From the NCBI GenBank assembly GCA_951640195.1, contig OX621171.1, forward strand, positions 682,001-746,000: a DNA stretch of 64,000 nt. The letters are read 5' to 3'. Made by a program: the position numbers and the translations under genes. This DNA comes from Porpolomopsis calyptriformis (taxonomy: Eukaryota; Basidiomycota; Agaricomycetes; Agaricales; Hygrophoraceae). Below the pieces are notes generated by a model, which did no database searches, was not told where the DNA came from, and saw only the letters and a list, made by a program, of their open reading frames with translations. This document shows, piece by piece, positions 20,828 to 31,406 of the stretch (position 1 is its first letter; every line of letters starts with the position of its first letter).

Positions 20828-23800
20828 TTAGAATAGGTGTTGGAGATGTTTAGAACAGTCTCGCAATAGCCATCGAGGCACATAACAGGGAGAGGCTGGG
20901 AGATGATATTGATATTGTCAGTGTATTTCCAGAGTGGACAAGGGAGAAACCAGTTGATACATTCAGAGTAATTGACCTTGACCATCCAGTTGTAGAACAA
21001 CTGTGATTGCATTGACAGGACTGGACTCATAGATCCATACTTGATGGGTGGTCGAAGGCAAATGAGGGAGGAAAACAGAACTGTCGAAATCGTGTTCGAG
21101 TAATTGGTCAACTTCTGTGGGGTGAAGTGGGATGAGGACGTCAATATTATCACTGATCTTCGGTGGTTTATAGTCTTTGCCAGTGGAGTCTGTGATTGGG
21201 TTGTAGAGATGTTCATCAATCCCAAAGAAGTCATCCATTCGGATGGCACGGAGTTGAAGTTGAGGGGCTGGTCATTCAGGATAAAGAGCGTGAAACTCAT
21301 CAACCAGTTCTTAGGCATTCTTGATGTTTGACTCAGGTTCCCAAGTGTTTTCTTCACTAGTGTAGCCCTCCCAGTGTACCAAGTATTGAAGTTTCCCTCG
21401 TCGCAGATGAGAGTCTAGAATTTCATCAATGACATATTTGGAGTCACCTTCCAGTTGGATTGGGGGAGGAGGAGTAGGTTTTTTCTGGTTTAGAAATGAA
21501 GGAGACCGATAGGGGGAGAGGTAGGATTTGTTGAAGACCGGATGGAGTCCTGACTATTCATGGGGGAGATCAAGTCTATAGGTAGAGTGGCTGACCTTCT
21601 CAATGACCTTGAAGGGGCCAAAGTGTTTGTTGTCAAGCTTCTTCATTAGTCATTTGGTCTTGATGTTGGTAGCAGCCAACCATACTTTGTCTCTGGGCAA
21701 GTACTCTTGAGCAGTTCAGACATGTTTATCATGGGTGGTCTTCATGGTTTCGTTTGCTCTTTTGAGGGCAGCTTCAGCTTCTTGATGTATGTTTTTCATC
21801 CGATCGACGAATTGGGTCGGGGACTCATTTCAGACTTCTCTTGTGGTGTCGTTTCCTTTCCAGGGGTTCTGGCCGTAATTAATATAGAAGGGAGTTTGTT
21901 GTGTGGCTGTGTGAACTGAGTTGTTGTATGAGAACTCAGCTAACGTGAGCCATTCTTTCCAATTATCCTGACGATGATTGACAAAGATGCGAAGGTACTG
22001 TTCAAGTGTCTGGTTCATCTGTTCAGATTGGCCGTCAGTCTAGGGGTGGTAAGCTGTGGAAACATTCTGGGAGGTGCCCAGAAGGCGGAAGAGATCCGTC
22101 ATAAATTTAGAAATGAATTGCAGATCACGATCGTGGATGATGCATTGGGGGACACTGTGATCTCGGATGACACGATCCTAAATGATTTTTGCGAACCCTT
22201 TGGAGTTCAACTCGATGTGGGTGGCTTCAAATTTGACAGCCTTTGAGAAATGATTGACGATCATGAGGATCGCATTGTAGCCCTGACATTCAGGTATGGG
22301 GCCTATGAGATCGACTGTGATCGTATCCTAGGGTCAAGGAGGAGGATTGAAGGGGTGTAACAGGGTCTTCGCAGGCAATCGGGATGCCTTGGTGTGTTGG
22401 CATGTCTCGCAACCATGAACATAGGTTTAAATGTCTCTCCTGACAGTGGGCCACCAATAGTTGCGGCACACAGCTTTGGAGGTCTTGAAGGAACCATAGT
22501 GCCCAGAGAAAGGATTGTCATGGTATTGAGCGATGATTTCACCATGGAGTGGGGTGTCTTTTGAGATGTAAGTCTGGTCCAAGAAGGTCTTGATGCCATC
22601 GTCTTGGGTTTTCCAATCAGTTTTACATTTTTCTTGAAGGAGCGTGACTTGTTTTTCCTCATTTCAGTATGAATTTCAAATTTGAGAGTGGAAATTGGTG
22701 GGTTCAATTTTGTGTTGAACCTGGCGAAGCTCTACAATAGGGTGATCCGAGGTGGGAAAGAGATTAGATGGGAGTAAAATAACATCATCATTGTTATTCA
22801 CCCCCCTCTCAAAACCTGGTTGTCTTGACAGGATATCAGCCTTGGAGTTGGCCCTACCAGTGACATGGTGGAGAGTGAATTGATAGTCCTGGAGCTCTGT
22901 GAGCCACCTAGCTTGACACCTGTTTAGCTTTTGGGGCAGCTTGAAGTACTGGAGGTTGGCGTGATCCATCCAGACTTCAAAGACTTGTTTAGCAGACAAC
23001 AGCCATTTGCGGAACTCTTGGAGCGCAGTCATAATTGCGAGTAACTCGCAGTCGTAAATCTGGTAGTTTCATTCCATGGGGGTAAAGGCCTTGGAGATGT
23101 AAGTGATGGGCTTCCAAACGTTGTCTTGTTTTTGCGATAATATAGCACCCAATGTGTAGTTAGAAGCATCATTTCTACACAGAGTAGGTTGTTATCATTA
23201 GTGATAGACAGAACAGGGGAAGTAGTAATGATCGTTTTCAGGGTGTCGAAGGCATCCCAGCATTCGGTGGTCCAATCAAAAGGAGTGTTTCCAGTTAACG
23301 TGTTGAGGGGTCAAGCAATCCCAGCGAAGTGATGGATGAATTGATGGTAGAAATTACAGAATCCAAGGAAAGCTTGGACATCTCACTTGCATTCAGGGGT
23401 TGGCCAGTTGGTGATTCCTTGGACCTTGATGGGGTCCATTTTAATGTGGCCTTCGGACACGATGACACCAAGGTATTCCACTTGGCGTTGATCAAAATTG
23501 CACTTCTCTGGTTTGAGGTAGAGCTTATGTTCACGAAGTGTGGTCATTACTTTGTAAACATGTTGATGGTGCATCTCGAGGTCCTTATCGAAGATGAGGA
23601 TGTCATCTATGTAAACCAAGACATGTCCTTTGACAATTTGGATGTGGAAGATGTTATTCATTATATTTTGGAATGTCACAGGTGAGTTGGTGAGACTGAA
23701 GAACATGACAAGGGGTTTAAACAAGCCACAGTTGGTTCAGAATGCAGCCTTGTGTTTGTCTCCTTCTTTGATCCATACATTGTTGTATCCCCATTGAATG

Positions 23801-25222
23801 TCTAGCTTGGTGAAATAGCGAGCATTCTGTAGGGTGTCAATCAGTTCATTGATCAGAGGGAGGGGGTATCAGTTCTTGACAGTCATGTCATTGAGTTTCC
23901 TGTAGTCCTGGATGGGGTGTAGTCAACCATCTTTCTTCTTGATGAAGAAGAATGGGGAGGCAATGGGGGAGATTGATTTTCGAATCCATCCAGTGCGAAG
24001 GGTCTCTTCTAGGAACTTGTCTAGTTGGGCACGTTTGTCCATGGAGAGTGGGTAGACCTTGCAGTCAAGCTTCTCTTCAGTGCTGGGGAGGAGTTCAATT
24101 GCGTGGTCCCAGGGACGACTTGGGGGGAGTTCATTGAAGTCTTCTTTAGTGAAGATGTCTTGGAATTTGTGGAGGTATTCGGGGACAATTTCCTTCCAGG
24201 TGTGGTCCTTCTTCTGGGCTTCCCAAGCCTTGATCGCGAGGTCCTGAGACTTTGTTCCCATCAAATGGATTTGGATGGTGGGACTGAAATCAACCATGAG
24301 CAGTTGATTACCATCTTCGAGGGTTAATTCTTTAATGTCAACAGAGTCTGGGAAAGGAGTGGGATGATAGTCTGAGGGGCATCAATTGAGAACAAGAGAG
24401 TTCACCTTCCAATCAATGGAGGGGTTGTGAACCTTCAACCAGTTGTGTCTGAGGAAAATCTGAGATTTGCTGAGGTTCATAATACCGAAGTTGATCCATT
24501 CAACATGATCGCTGACCTTGAGCTCAAGTGTGACCATTTTGGAGATGGGTCCCTCAGAATTGGGTTGTCCATCAGCATTATGTACAGGAATGGGTTGAGC
24601 AAGCTTGGTTGTGTGAAGGTCATTTTCATGGATGTATTTGATGTCAATACATGAACCTTCGCAGCCACTGTCAACGAGAGTGGTTGCAAGGTGTTCGGCA
24701 TGATTGTCTAAGGTAGTGATAATGGTTTTAAGGGTCAATTGATTCCTAGAGCCTGAACCACAAACAAACACATGGGGTTCTTTGAGTTCGTTGGGGGCTT
24801 AGATGGCATTCTCCGTTGAAAGGGTGTTAATCTGATCGATCATAGTTTGAGTCATTTCCAACGATCAGGTGGGGTGAGACCATATTGAGATAATTGGGAT
24901 TGCGTAATTAGCCTGTTCCTTAATACCATTAACAATATCTAGGGGGGAAGAAAGAGAGTCGATGTCAATTGAATCAACAGAAGGGAGAGACAGTGATTTG
25001 GGAGTGGGGGAGTTGGGGAATTCGGGGCACTCAGTGTTCTCGTCTGGCATAGACAGGGTTGGACAGATTTCATTGACAGACTTGTTGGTATTATTTAATG
25101 TACATGCTGTCATAGTGGTACAAGGAATGGAAAGGGGAGAAGAGGTAGCAAAAGGGGTGTCTAATACTGTCTGTTCACAATGCCAGAGTAGACATGATTC
25201 CGTCAAGTAGAGTGAGCATATC
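20828..25222 (-). pseudogene. pol: Element E1 Pol with chromodomain and C-terminal extension
   Basis: Pieces in order on the minus strand: an N-terminal linker (SCLLWHCEQT); protease (LVDSGCEGSCIDIKY near 24650); RT ([38 protein letters not shown] near 23610); RNase H, integrase (YHPQTDGQ region near 22030) and chromodomain (YLVHWEGYTSEENTWEPESN near 21370). The frame then goes on through MDDFFGIDEHLYNPITDSTG and WIYESSPVNAITVVLQLDG to about 20970, and to TAA 20830-20828 with stops. E1 has none of the inserts found in E2, so it gives the empty-site sequence for the solo LTRs and for element C. Many stops and frameshifts. Confidence 0.88.
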
Positions 25223-25223
25223 T

Positions 25224-26152
25224 CTACCGACCATTGCCAAAATCCTGTTCGTCATTATTGGGGGCAGGCTCGTTGGTGTTGTGTTCCTCTATGGAAAGGA
25301 AGTTCATCAACTCTGAAATCTCATTGACAGTTAGTTCATGCTGGAGTGCGTGAACATTGACCTTCTTGAGTTCTTGTGGGCACTCCCGATGGAAATGTCC
25401 TACCTGACCACAATTGTAGCACCTGTTGGTTTGGCGCATCTTGCTCAGGTCCATCGGCAATCCTTGGCCTCCATGGATAGTGCCCGACAGCACTTGTTTG
25501 TCCTGGGGGAGGGGAGGATGGAATCGTGGAGTGGGGGGACGGAAAGCTGGGTGAGAAAGAGGAGCTGAGGGATGCTGGTGGTGTTCCTGGTCACGGAAAT
25601 GTTCCATCAGCTGGCCAATGGCCATAACCTTCTCGTGGTACTTGGGGTATGTGGTGGGGAGCGGAGGCGACATATACATCTGATGAATAATGCCCTAGTT
25701 GGCATTCTTTTCGAGGATTCTGATGCATTCTTTATCCTGGCCAATGAGGCCAGCTTGGTGGAACAAGAGTTCCAACTTGACAAAATAATCTATGATACCT
25801 AAATGTCCTTGCGAGAAGTGTTCTACTTCCTCAAGAGCACACTGCTCTGTGGCATGATTGTGAAAACAGTATCCAGAATGTCTGTGAAGTCTTTCCATGG
25901 GCTGAGAGGGATGAGATTCCTAGTAACAGGGTCCATCTGGCCAAAGTAATTGTCCACATACTGTTGGGCCCACTCGGCGGTGATGCCTTCTTTCATGTAT
26001 GACAAGGTAATCAAGATCATCTTCTTAGGATCCGTGATGTCAATGCCGCGAAGAAAGATGATAACCTGGTGGAACCAGTTCTTGTAGAGTTTTTTGTCAC
26101 CATTGAAGATATCGGGTTGGGTGAGTTTGATCATCTTCGAGACTGAAGCCAT
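25224..26152 (-). pseudogene. gag: Element E1 Gag, broken
   Basis: It starts MASVSKMIKLTQPDIFNGDK at 26152. The Gag domain (LYKNWFHQVIIFLRG, YMKEGITAEWAQQYVDNYF) runs to about 25823 and then shifts frame. A TAG at the position of Gln in 'NANQGIIHQMYMSP' (near 25695) interrupts it again. The final part has the CCHC knuckle CYNCGQVGHFHREC near 25420. It is otherwise collinear with the intact E2 gag (28934-29863). Confidence 0.85.
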
Positions 26153-26157
26153 GGGAG

Positions 26158-27250
26158 TTGTTTGCGAGGGAGGGAGTGGGTTTGGATTTGAAGGCGGGGT
26201 GGAGACGAAGAAGGGGAAGGATTTGGTTCAGAGGGGGAGGGAGGCCTTCTCAGTGGAGGAGAGTCTTTCAGTTTCCGGGGGGGTTCCAGAAGTGGTTGTT
26301 GCAGGGAGGTTGAGGTGGTCACCTTTGTAGGAGTGGATGACAAGTGGGAAAGAGGTTGAGGTGGTGTCTGGAGGAAATGAGGACATCCAAACATGAAGGG
26401 CGAAGGTGTTTCTGTTGGTCGCAGTGTGGGGGCAGGGAGAACAGTGGGTCTGAGGATTGCGGGAGTTGAGGGGTCAAGAATCTGAGATGATAAGGGTGAG
26501 TGTATCTCAGATGTGTCAATGGCATCCTGGAACTCTAATTCGTCATCTGTGAGCCTGTAGCTTGATCAACGGGATCCTGCATGGAGTGGCATGGTGAAAG
26601 ATTATCTTGGATGTGGATCTCTCTGATATGACCAGAGGATCCATGACAGTAGAAAACACAGATTGAAGAAGTGAGGAAGTTGGCAACAAGCACAGGGGTA
26701 TGATAGACTCTGACGCGAATGCGATTGAACGTGCGCAGTTCGATTTCGATGAAGGAGTCAAGACCGTCTGAAGAATCCGGGGGAGACGGGGCGGTATAAT
26801 ACAAGTCCAAAGAAAGGGAAGAGTGAGATGAGGTGGGGGAAAGGTTGGCAGAGACGGGAGGGGTGATGTCAAATGCGAGGTGGGAGAACTCGAGCGCAAG
26901 AGCTTCAAGTTGGTCTCATTCGATGTCTAACGCGTCGATGGCTTGTTGCTCTGAGTAGCTAATAAGTGTACTGGAGGAAGCCTAGGGGGATGGGTGTGGG
27001 GGAGAGTAGGATAGGGGTGGAGTGGAGGAAGAACAATCCAGGTTGGTGGTCACACTTGGTACTATGCGAGGATGTCCCGAAGGGTCTCTCATGGTTTCTA
27101 AGGCAAAAGAGGATGAATCAGTTGGGGGAGCCTGGTAGGATTCTGGGAAGGCAACAGCAATGGCCTTTGTCTGGTAACCTAAAACAATGGCGGTCCATGT
27201 CAGATGAATCTTCTCTAGGGACTCTTGAGAAGAGAAGCAAGGTGAGAGGA
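26158..27250 (-). pseudogene. Element E1 ORF0 and gag leader region
   Basis: Counterpart of E2 27807-28514: YYTAPSPPDSSDGLDSFIEI, RIRVRVYHTPVLVANFLTSS and GSSGHIREIHIQDNLSPCHS are well kept, and the frame ends GSQMTN at a TAG that E2 shares. Downstream, a Pro/Ser-rich frame (LSSQILDPSTPAILRP, HFLQTPPQPLSHLSS) leads to gag. The function of the 'YRTPILIANFL..SSGHIREIYVQ' segment is unknown to me. Stops occur in the N-terminal part. Confidence 0.5.
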
Positions 27251-27265
27251 GGAGATTTGTCCTTC

Positions 27266-27395
27266 TGTTATGTCAGCAGTTGGAGTCTCAGGTTGCTTGA
27301 ATGAGGGATAATGAAGAGCCTAGTGCATAAGCTAGGGGTGATAACATTGAAGGACAAATCTAAGGAAGATATAAGCATTCTGTGCACTACTTATA
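27266..27395 (-). repeat. Element E1 5' LTR, inner piece
   Basis: 130 nt equal to the start of 20435-20794 as read on the plus strand. It breaks off at TTATA where the MITE entered. On the minus strand it ends ACATAACA and is followed by the PBS AAGGACAAATCT (complement of 27253-27264). Confidence 0.92.
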
Positions 27396-27400
27396 CTATC
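27396..27400. repeat. First 5 bp of the MITE / left target duplication of E2
   Basis: CTATC between the E1 LTR fragment and the E2 5' LTR. The same CTATC opens the MITE at 42103. It is both the tip of the MITE and the E2 target duplication. Confidence 0.85.
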
Positions 27401-27782
27401 TGTTACAGCCACTCAATTTTGTTGTCTCACCAACTTTCCTTTTTTGTGTTATCTTATCTTATCTTCGATTTCATCTTATCTAATCTTCTATCTTATCTCC
27501 TCATAGATCAGAGGTGATAACACTATTGGCTGATGAAGACGTGCTCCGCAGCAACTCCGCAGTAGCTGCACAAGGCTGCGCAATACTGTGCATTAGTCAG
27601 CCATTCCATGGATCATTGCCATGGTTATCACAATCATGGGTCCAGACCCGGGTAGATATAAGTAGTGCACAGAACGCTTGTATCTTCCCTAGATTTGTCC
27701 TTTAACGTTGTCACCACCAGTTTATGCGCTGGTCTCTCTGTGATTTACGTCTAGCGACCTGAGTCCCCCTGCCAATATAACA
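27401..27782 (+). repeat. Element E2 5' LTR
   Basis: 382 bp, TGTTACAGCC...CCAATATAACA. Its partner 41706-42102 is 397 bp, the length difference being one extra copy of a TATCT-rich unit. Confidence 0.93.
27656..27702 (+). promoter_or_regulatory. Element E2 TATA-like box and self-primer donor
   Basis: ATATAA at 27656-27661, and 35 nt downstream AGATTTGTCCTT (27691-27702). The latter is the exact 12-nt reverse complement of the PBS and marks the likely mRNA start. In the 3' LTR one base of this word is changed. Confidence 0.7.
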
Positions 27783-27783
27783 G

Positions 27784-27795
27784 AAGGACAAATCT
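27784..27795 (+). promoter_or_regulatory. Element E2 primer-binding site (self-priming)
   Basis: AAGGACAAATCT, one base after the LTR end, is complementary to 27691-27702 over 12 nt. Confidence 0.7.
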
Positions 27796-27806
27796 CCTCC
27801 CTCACC

Positions 27807-28514
27807 TTGCTTTTCTTCTCAAGAGTCGCTGGTCAAGATTCACCTGACACTGACCATTTTTGCCTTGAGTTATCAGACAAAAACCATTGTGTTGCCTATC
27901 CAGAATCCCGACAGGCTCCCCCATTCGACCCAACCTCTTTCACTTTGGAAACCATGAGAGATGCTTCAGCACATCCTCACCTGGTACCAAGTGTAACTAC
28001 CACCCTGGATCGTTCCTCCTCCACTCTGCCCCCATCCTATTCCCCACCTCATCAATCCCCTCAGGCCTCATCCAGTACACTTATTAGCTACTTGGAACAA
28101 CAGGCTGTCGACGCATTAGACATCGAACGAGAACAACTTGAAGCTCTTGTGCTCGAGTTCTCCCACCTTGCCTTCGATCTCACTCCTCCCGCCTCCGCCA
28201 ACCTTTCCCCTGCCTCGTCTCATTCCTCATTTTCTTTGGACTCATATTATACTGCCCCATCCCCTCTGGATTCCTCAGATGACAGACTTGACCCCTTCAT
28301 CAAAATCGAACCGCGCACGTTTAATCATGTTCGCATCAGAGTCTATCGCACTCCCATTCTTATTGCCAACTTTCTCGCCTCCTCTATCCGTGTTTTCTAC
28401 CGTTGCAGATCCTCTGGTCACATCAGAGAGATCTATGTCCAAGATAATCTTTCACCACGCCACCCCGTGCAGGATCCTGTCAACCTAGCTATGGGCTCAC
28501 AGACGACGAATTAG
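27807..28514 (+). CDS. Element E2 ORF0 upstream of gag, unknown function
   Basis: 235 codons if read from 27807; the first in-frame ATG of the conserved part is less certain. It has an N-terminal Ser/Pro-rich region (residues 50-100), an acidic amphipathic helix (DIEREQLEALVLEFSH), a Tyr/Ser/Pro region (SYYTAPSPLDSSDDRLDPFI), then RIRVYRTPILIANFLASSIR and SSGHIREIYVQDNLSPRHPV. It ends at TAG 28512-28514. E1 has the same stop at the same place, so the end is real or ancestral. It may be the N-terminus of a longer Gag reached by a frame change or splice, since Pro-rich coding-like sequence continues to 28930. Confidence 0.5.
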   Translation: MLFFSRVAGQDSPDTDHFCLELSDKNHCVAYPESRQAPPFDPTSFTLETMRDASAHPHLVPSVTTTLDRSSSTLPPSYSPPHQSPQASSSTLISYLEQQAVDALDIEREQLEALVLEFSHLAFDLTPPASANLSPASSHSSFSLDSYYTAPSPLDSSDDRLDPFIKIEPRTFNHVRIRVYRTPILIANFLASSIRVFYRCRSSGHIREIYVQDNLSPRHPVQDPVNLAMGSQTTN

Positions 28515-28933
28515 AGTTCCAGGACACCATCGACACCTCTGGGATATTTTCACCTTTATCATCTCAGATACTCGACCCCTTGACTCCTTCCGTCTTCTCC
28601 ATTCTCAGACCAACCACTCTCCCTGCCCCTTCTCTGTGACCTATAGAAACACCTTCACCTTTCGCGTTTGGATGTCCCTGTTTCCTCCAAACACCACCTC
28701 GACCGCTTTCCCACTTGTCATCCACTCCTATGAAGGCAACCACCTCAACTTCCCCGCAATGACCACTTCCAGAACCCCCCTGGAAACCGAAAGACTCTCC
28801 CCCACCGCGAAGGTCTACATCCCCCTCTGAACCAAATCCTCCCCCTCATTTTTCTCTGGTTCCTTCTCCTTCTTCATCTCCCCCACTGCCTTTGAACCTG
28901 AACCCACTTCCCCCCACGCGACTAACAACCCCA

Positions 28934-29863
28934 ATGGCATCAGTATCCAAAACGATCAAGCTCACTCAGCCAGATGTCTTTAATGGCGATAAGAAACTCT
29001 ATAAGAATTGGTTCCGACAAGTCATTATCTTCCTTTGCAGCAGCAAAGTCACAGACCCCAAAAAGATGATCCTCGTCACCCTTTCTTATATGAAGGAAGG
29101 CATCGCCGCCGAGTGGGCCCAACAGTATGTGGACAACTACTTCAGCCAAATGGACCCCATCACTGGGAACCTCATTCCCATCGGCCCCTGGAAGGACTTC
29201 ATGGACATTTTGGATGCCGTCTTTACCAATCATGCCATGGAGCAACATGCTCATGAAGAAGTTGAACATTTCTCGCAAGGACGTTTAGGTATCATAGATT
29301 ACTTTGTGAAGTTGGAACTCTTGTTCTGCCAAGCTGGTCTCGTCGGCCAGGATAAAGAATGCATCTGGATCCTCAAAAAGAATGCCAACCAGGGCATTAT
29401 TCATCAAATGTATATGTCGCCTCGGCTCCCCACCACATACCCGAAGTACCATGAGAAGGTCATGGCCATCGGCCAATTGATGGAACATTTCCGAGACCAG
29501 GAACATCGCCAACACCCCTCAGCCCCTCCTTCTCATCTGGCCTTTCATCCCTCTGCTCCACGATTCCATCCTCCCCTCCCCCAGGACAAGCAAGTGCTGT
29601 TGGGCACCATCCATGGAGGTCAAGGACTACCGATGGACCTGAGCAAGATGCGCCAAACCAATAGGTGCTACAACTGTGGTCAAACTGGACATTTCCATCG
29701 GGAATGCCCACAAGAACTCAAGAAGGTCAACATTCACGCTCTCCAGTACGAACTAACTGTCGACAAGATCACACAGCTGATGAACTTCCTTTCCACAGAG
29801 GAACACAGCTCAGACAAACCCACTCCCAATGATGATGAACAGGATTTTGGTGACAGTCGATGA
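28934..29863 (+). CDS. gag: Element E2 Gag
   Basis: 309 codons from ATG 28934 (MASVSKTIKLTQPDVFNGDK), intact. The Gag capsid-like domain spans residues 10-190 (LYKNWFRQVIIFLC, GIAAEWAQQYVDNYFSQMDP, IIDYFVKLELLFCQAGL). A Pro-rich linker follows, then one CCHC knuckle CYNCGQTGHFHREC (near 29667) and an acidic C-terminus DDEQDFGDSR. The TGA at 29861-29863 overlaps an ATG at 29860 (ATGA), from which pol runs in the -1 frame. E thus differs from A, B and C, which have GGGTTTT at this junction. The frame is also open for 14 codons upstream of this ATG. Confidence 0.88.
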   Translation: MASVSKTIKLTQPDVFNGDKKLYKNWFRQVIIFLCSSKVTDPKKMILVTLSYMKEGIAAEWAQQYVDNYFSQMDPITGNLIPIGPWKDFMDILDAVFTNHAMEQHAHEEVEHFSQGRLGIIDYFVKLELLFCQAGLVGQDKECIWILKKNANQGIIHQMYMSPRLPTTYPKYHEKVMAIGQLMEHFRDQEHRQHPSAPPSHLAFHPSAPRFHPPLPQDKQVLLGTIHGGQGLPMDLSKMRQTNRCYNCGQTGHFHRECPQELKKVNIHALQYELTVDKITQLMNFLSTEEHSSDKPTPNDDEQDFGDSR

Positions 29864-30944
29864 AGATGCGCTCACTTCATTCGACAGAATCATGCCTACT
29901 CTGGCATTGTGAACAGACAGTATCGGACACCCTTTTAGCTACCCCTTCCCCTCTTTCTCTCCTTTGTACCACTACGACAGCATGTACAATACTTAATACC
30001 GACAAGCCCATCAATGAAATTTGTCCAACCCTGTCTATGCCAGATGTGAGTGTTGAGTGCCCTGAACTCCCTGACTCCCCCATTCCCGAATCATCATCTC
30101 TCCCTTCTGTCGATTCAATCAACATCAACTCTCTTTCTTCCCCCTTAGAAATCGTTAACACTATTAAGGAACAGGCTAATTACGCAATCCCCATTCTTTC
30201 GAAATGGTCCAACCCCACCCAATCATTGGAGATGACCCAAACCACAATCGATCAGATCAATGCTCTTTCAACAGAGGATGCCATTCAAGCCCTTAATGAA
30301 CTCAAGGAACCCCATGTATTTGTTCGCAGCTCAGGCTCCAGAAATCAATTGACTCTTAAAACCGTCATCACTACCCTGGATAATCGTGTTGAATACCTCG
30401 CAACTGCTCTCATTGACAGCGGTTGCAAAGGTTCATGTATCGATATCAAGTACATCCATGAAAACAATCTTCACACAACTAAACTCGCCTGACCCATTCT
30501 GGTACACAATGCTGATGGACAACCCAACTCTGAGGGACCCATCTCCGAAATGGTTGTGCTCGAGCTCAAGGTCGGCACTCATGTTGAATGGATCAACTTC
30601 GGTATCACGAACCTCAGCAAATCACAGATTTTCCTCAGACATGATTGGTTGAAGACTCATAACCCCTCCATTGACTGGAAAGCCAATTCCCTGATCCTCG
30701 ATCGATACCCCCCAGACTGTCATCCCTCCCCCCTTCCTGACTCTGTTGACATCAATGAACTCACACTCGAAGATAGCGATCAACTACTCATGGTTGATTT
30801 CAATCCTGCCATCCAGATTCGTTTGATGGGAACAAAGTCCCAGGATCTTGTGATTAAGGCTTGGGAAGCCCAGAAGAAGGACTGCACCTGGAAGGAAATC
30901 ATACCCGAATACCTCCACGAATTCTAAGATGTCTTCACCAAGGA

Positions 30945-31155
30945 TGTAAGAGTTCTGGTTCTTGCCTTGCTCAAGACCAGACTGAATACGACCAATATCT
31001 ATTGGGTGTGGTATCTCTGGTACAAGCAGTGGCAAAGGGTTAAAACATACTGTAAATAGTGGTAAATACAGCCTCTATACTGCTCTGAGGTGCCAAACAC
31101 CTATCAACACTAATCACCTGCCTCTGTAGGCTCTGTAACACCCATATCTGTTACA
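30945..31155 (+). repeat. Solo LTR F1 in E2 pol
   Basis: 211 bp, TGTAAGAGTT...ATCTGTTACA, flanked by AAGGA at 30940-30944 and 31156-31160. E1 has uninterrupted coding sequence at this point (FTKEDFNELPPS), so it is a true insertion. TG..CA ends and a 5-bp duplication indicate a solo LTR or very short LTR element; no internal region is seen. Confidence 0.85.
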
Positions 31156-31195
31156 AAGGAAGACTTTGATGAACTCCCCCCAAGTCATCCCTGGG

Positions 31196-31406
31196 TGTAA
31201 CAGATATGGCTGTTACAGAGCCTACAGAGGCAGGTGATCAGTGTTAATAGGTGTTTGGCACCTCAGAGTGGTATAGAGGCTGTATTTACCACTATTTACA
31301 GTATGTTTTAACCCATTGCCACTGCTTGTACCAGAGATACCGCACCCAATAGATATTGGTCGTATTCAGTCTGGTCTTGAGCAAGGCAAGAACCAAAACC
31401 CTTACA
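31196..31406 (-). repeat. Solo LTR F2 in E2 pol, inverted to F1
   Basis: 211 bp, a near copy of F1 on the opposite strand (plus-strand ends TGTAACAGAT...CCCTTACA). It is flanked by CTGGG at 31191-31195 and 31407-31411. Only 40 bp separate it from F1, so the pair can form a long hairpin. E1 is again the empty site. Confidence 0.85.

Noticed and set aside
20806..21357. 183-codon minus-strand frame after E1 chromodomain as an independent gene.
   Set aside because: It is an alternative frame over the conserved Pol extension (MDDFFGIDEHLYNPITDSTG), which is the frame shared with E2.
31150..31200. The long inverted repeat around 30945-31406 as a single hairpin element.
   Set aside because: Each arm has TG..CA ends and its own different 5-bp duplication, so these are two separate insertions.
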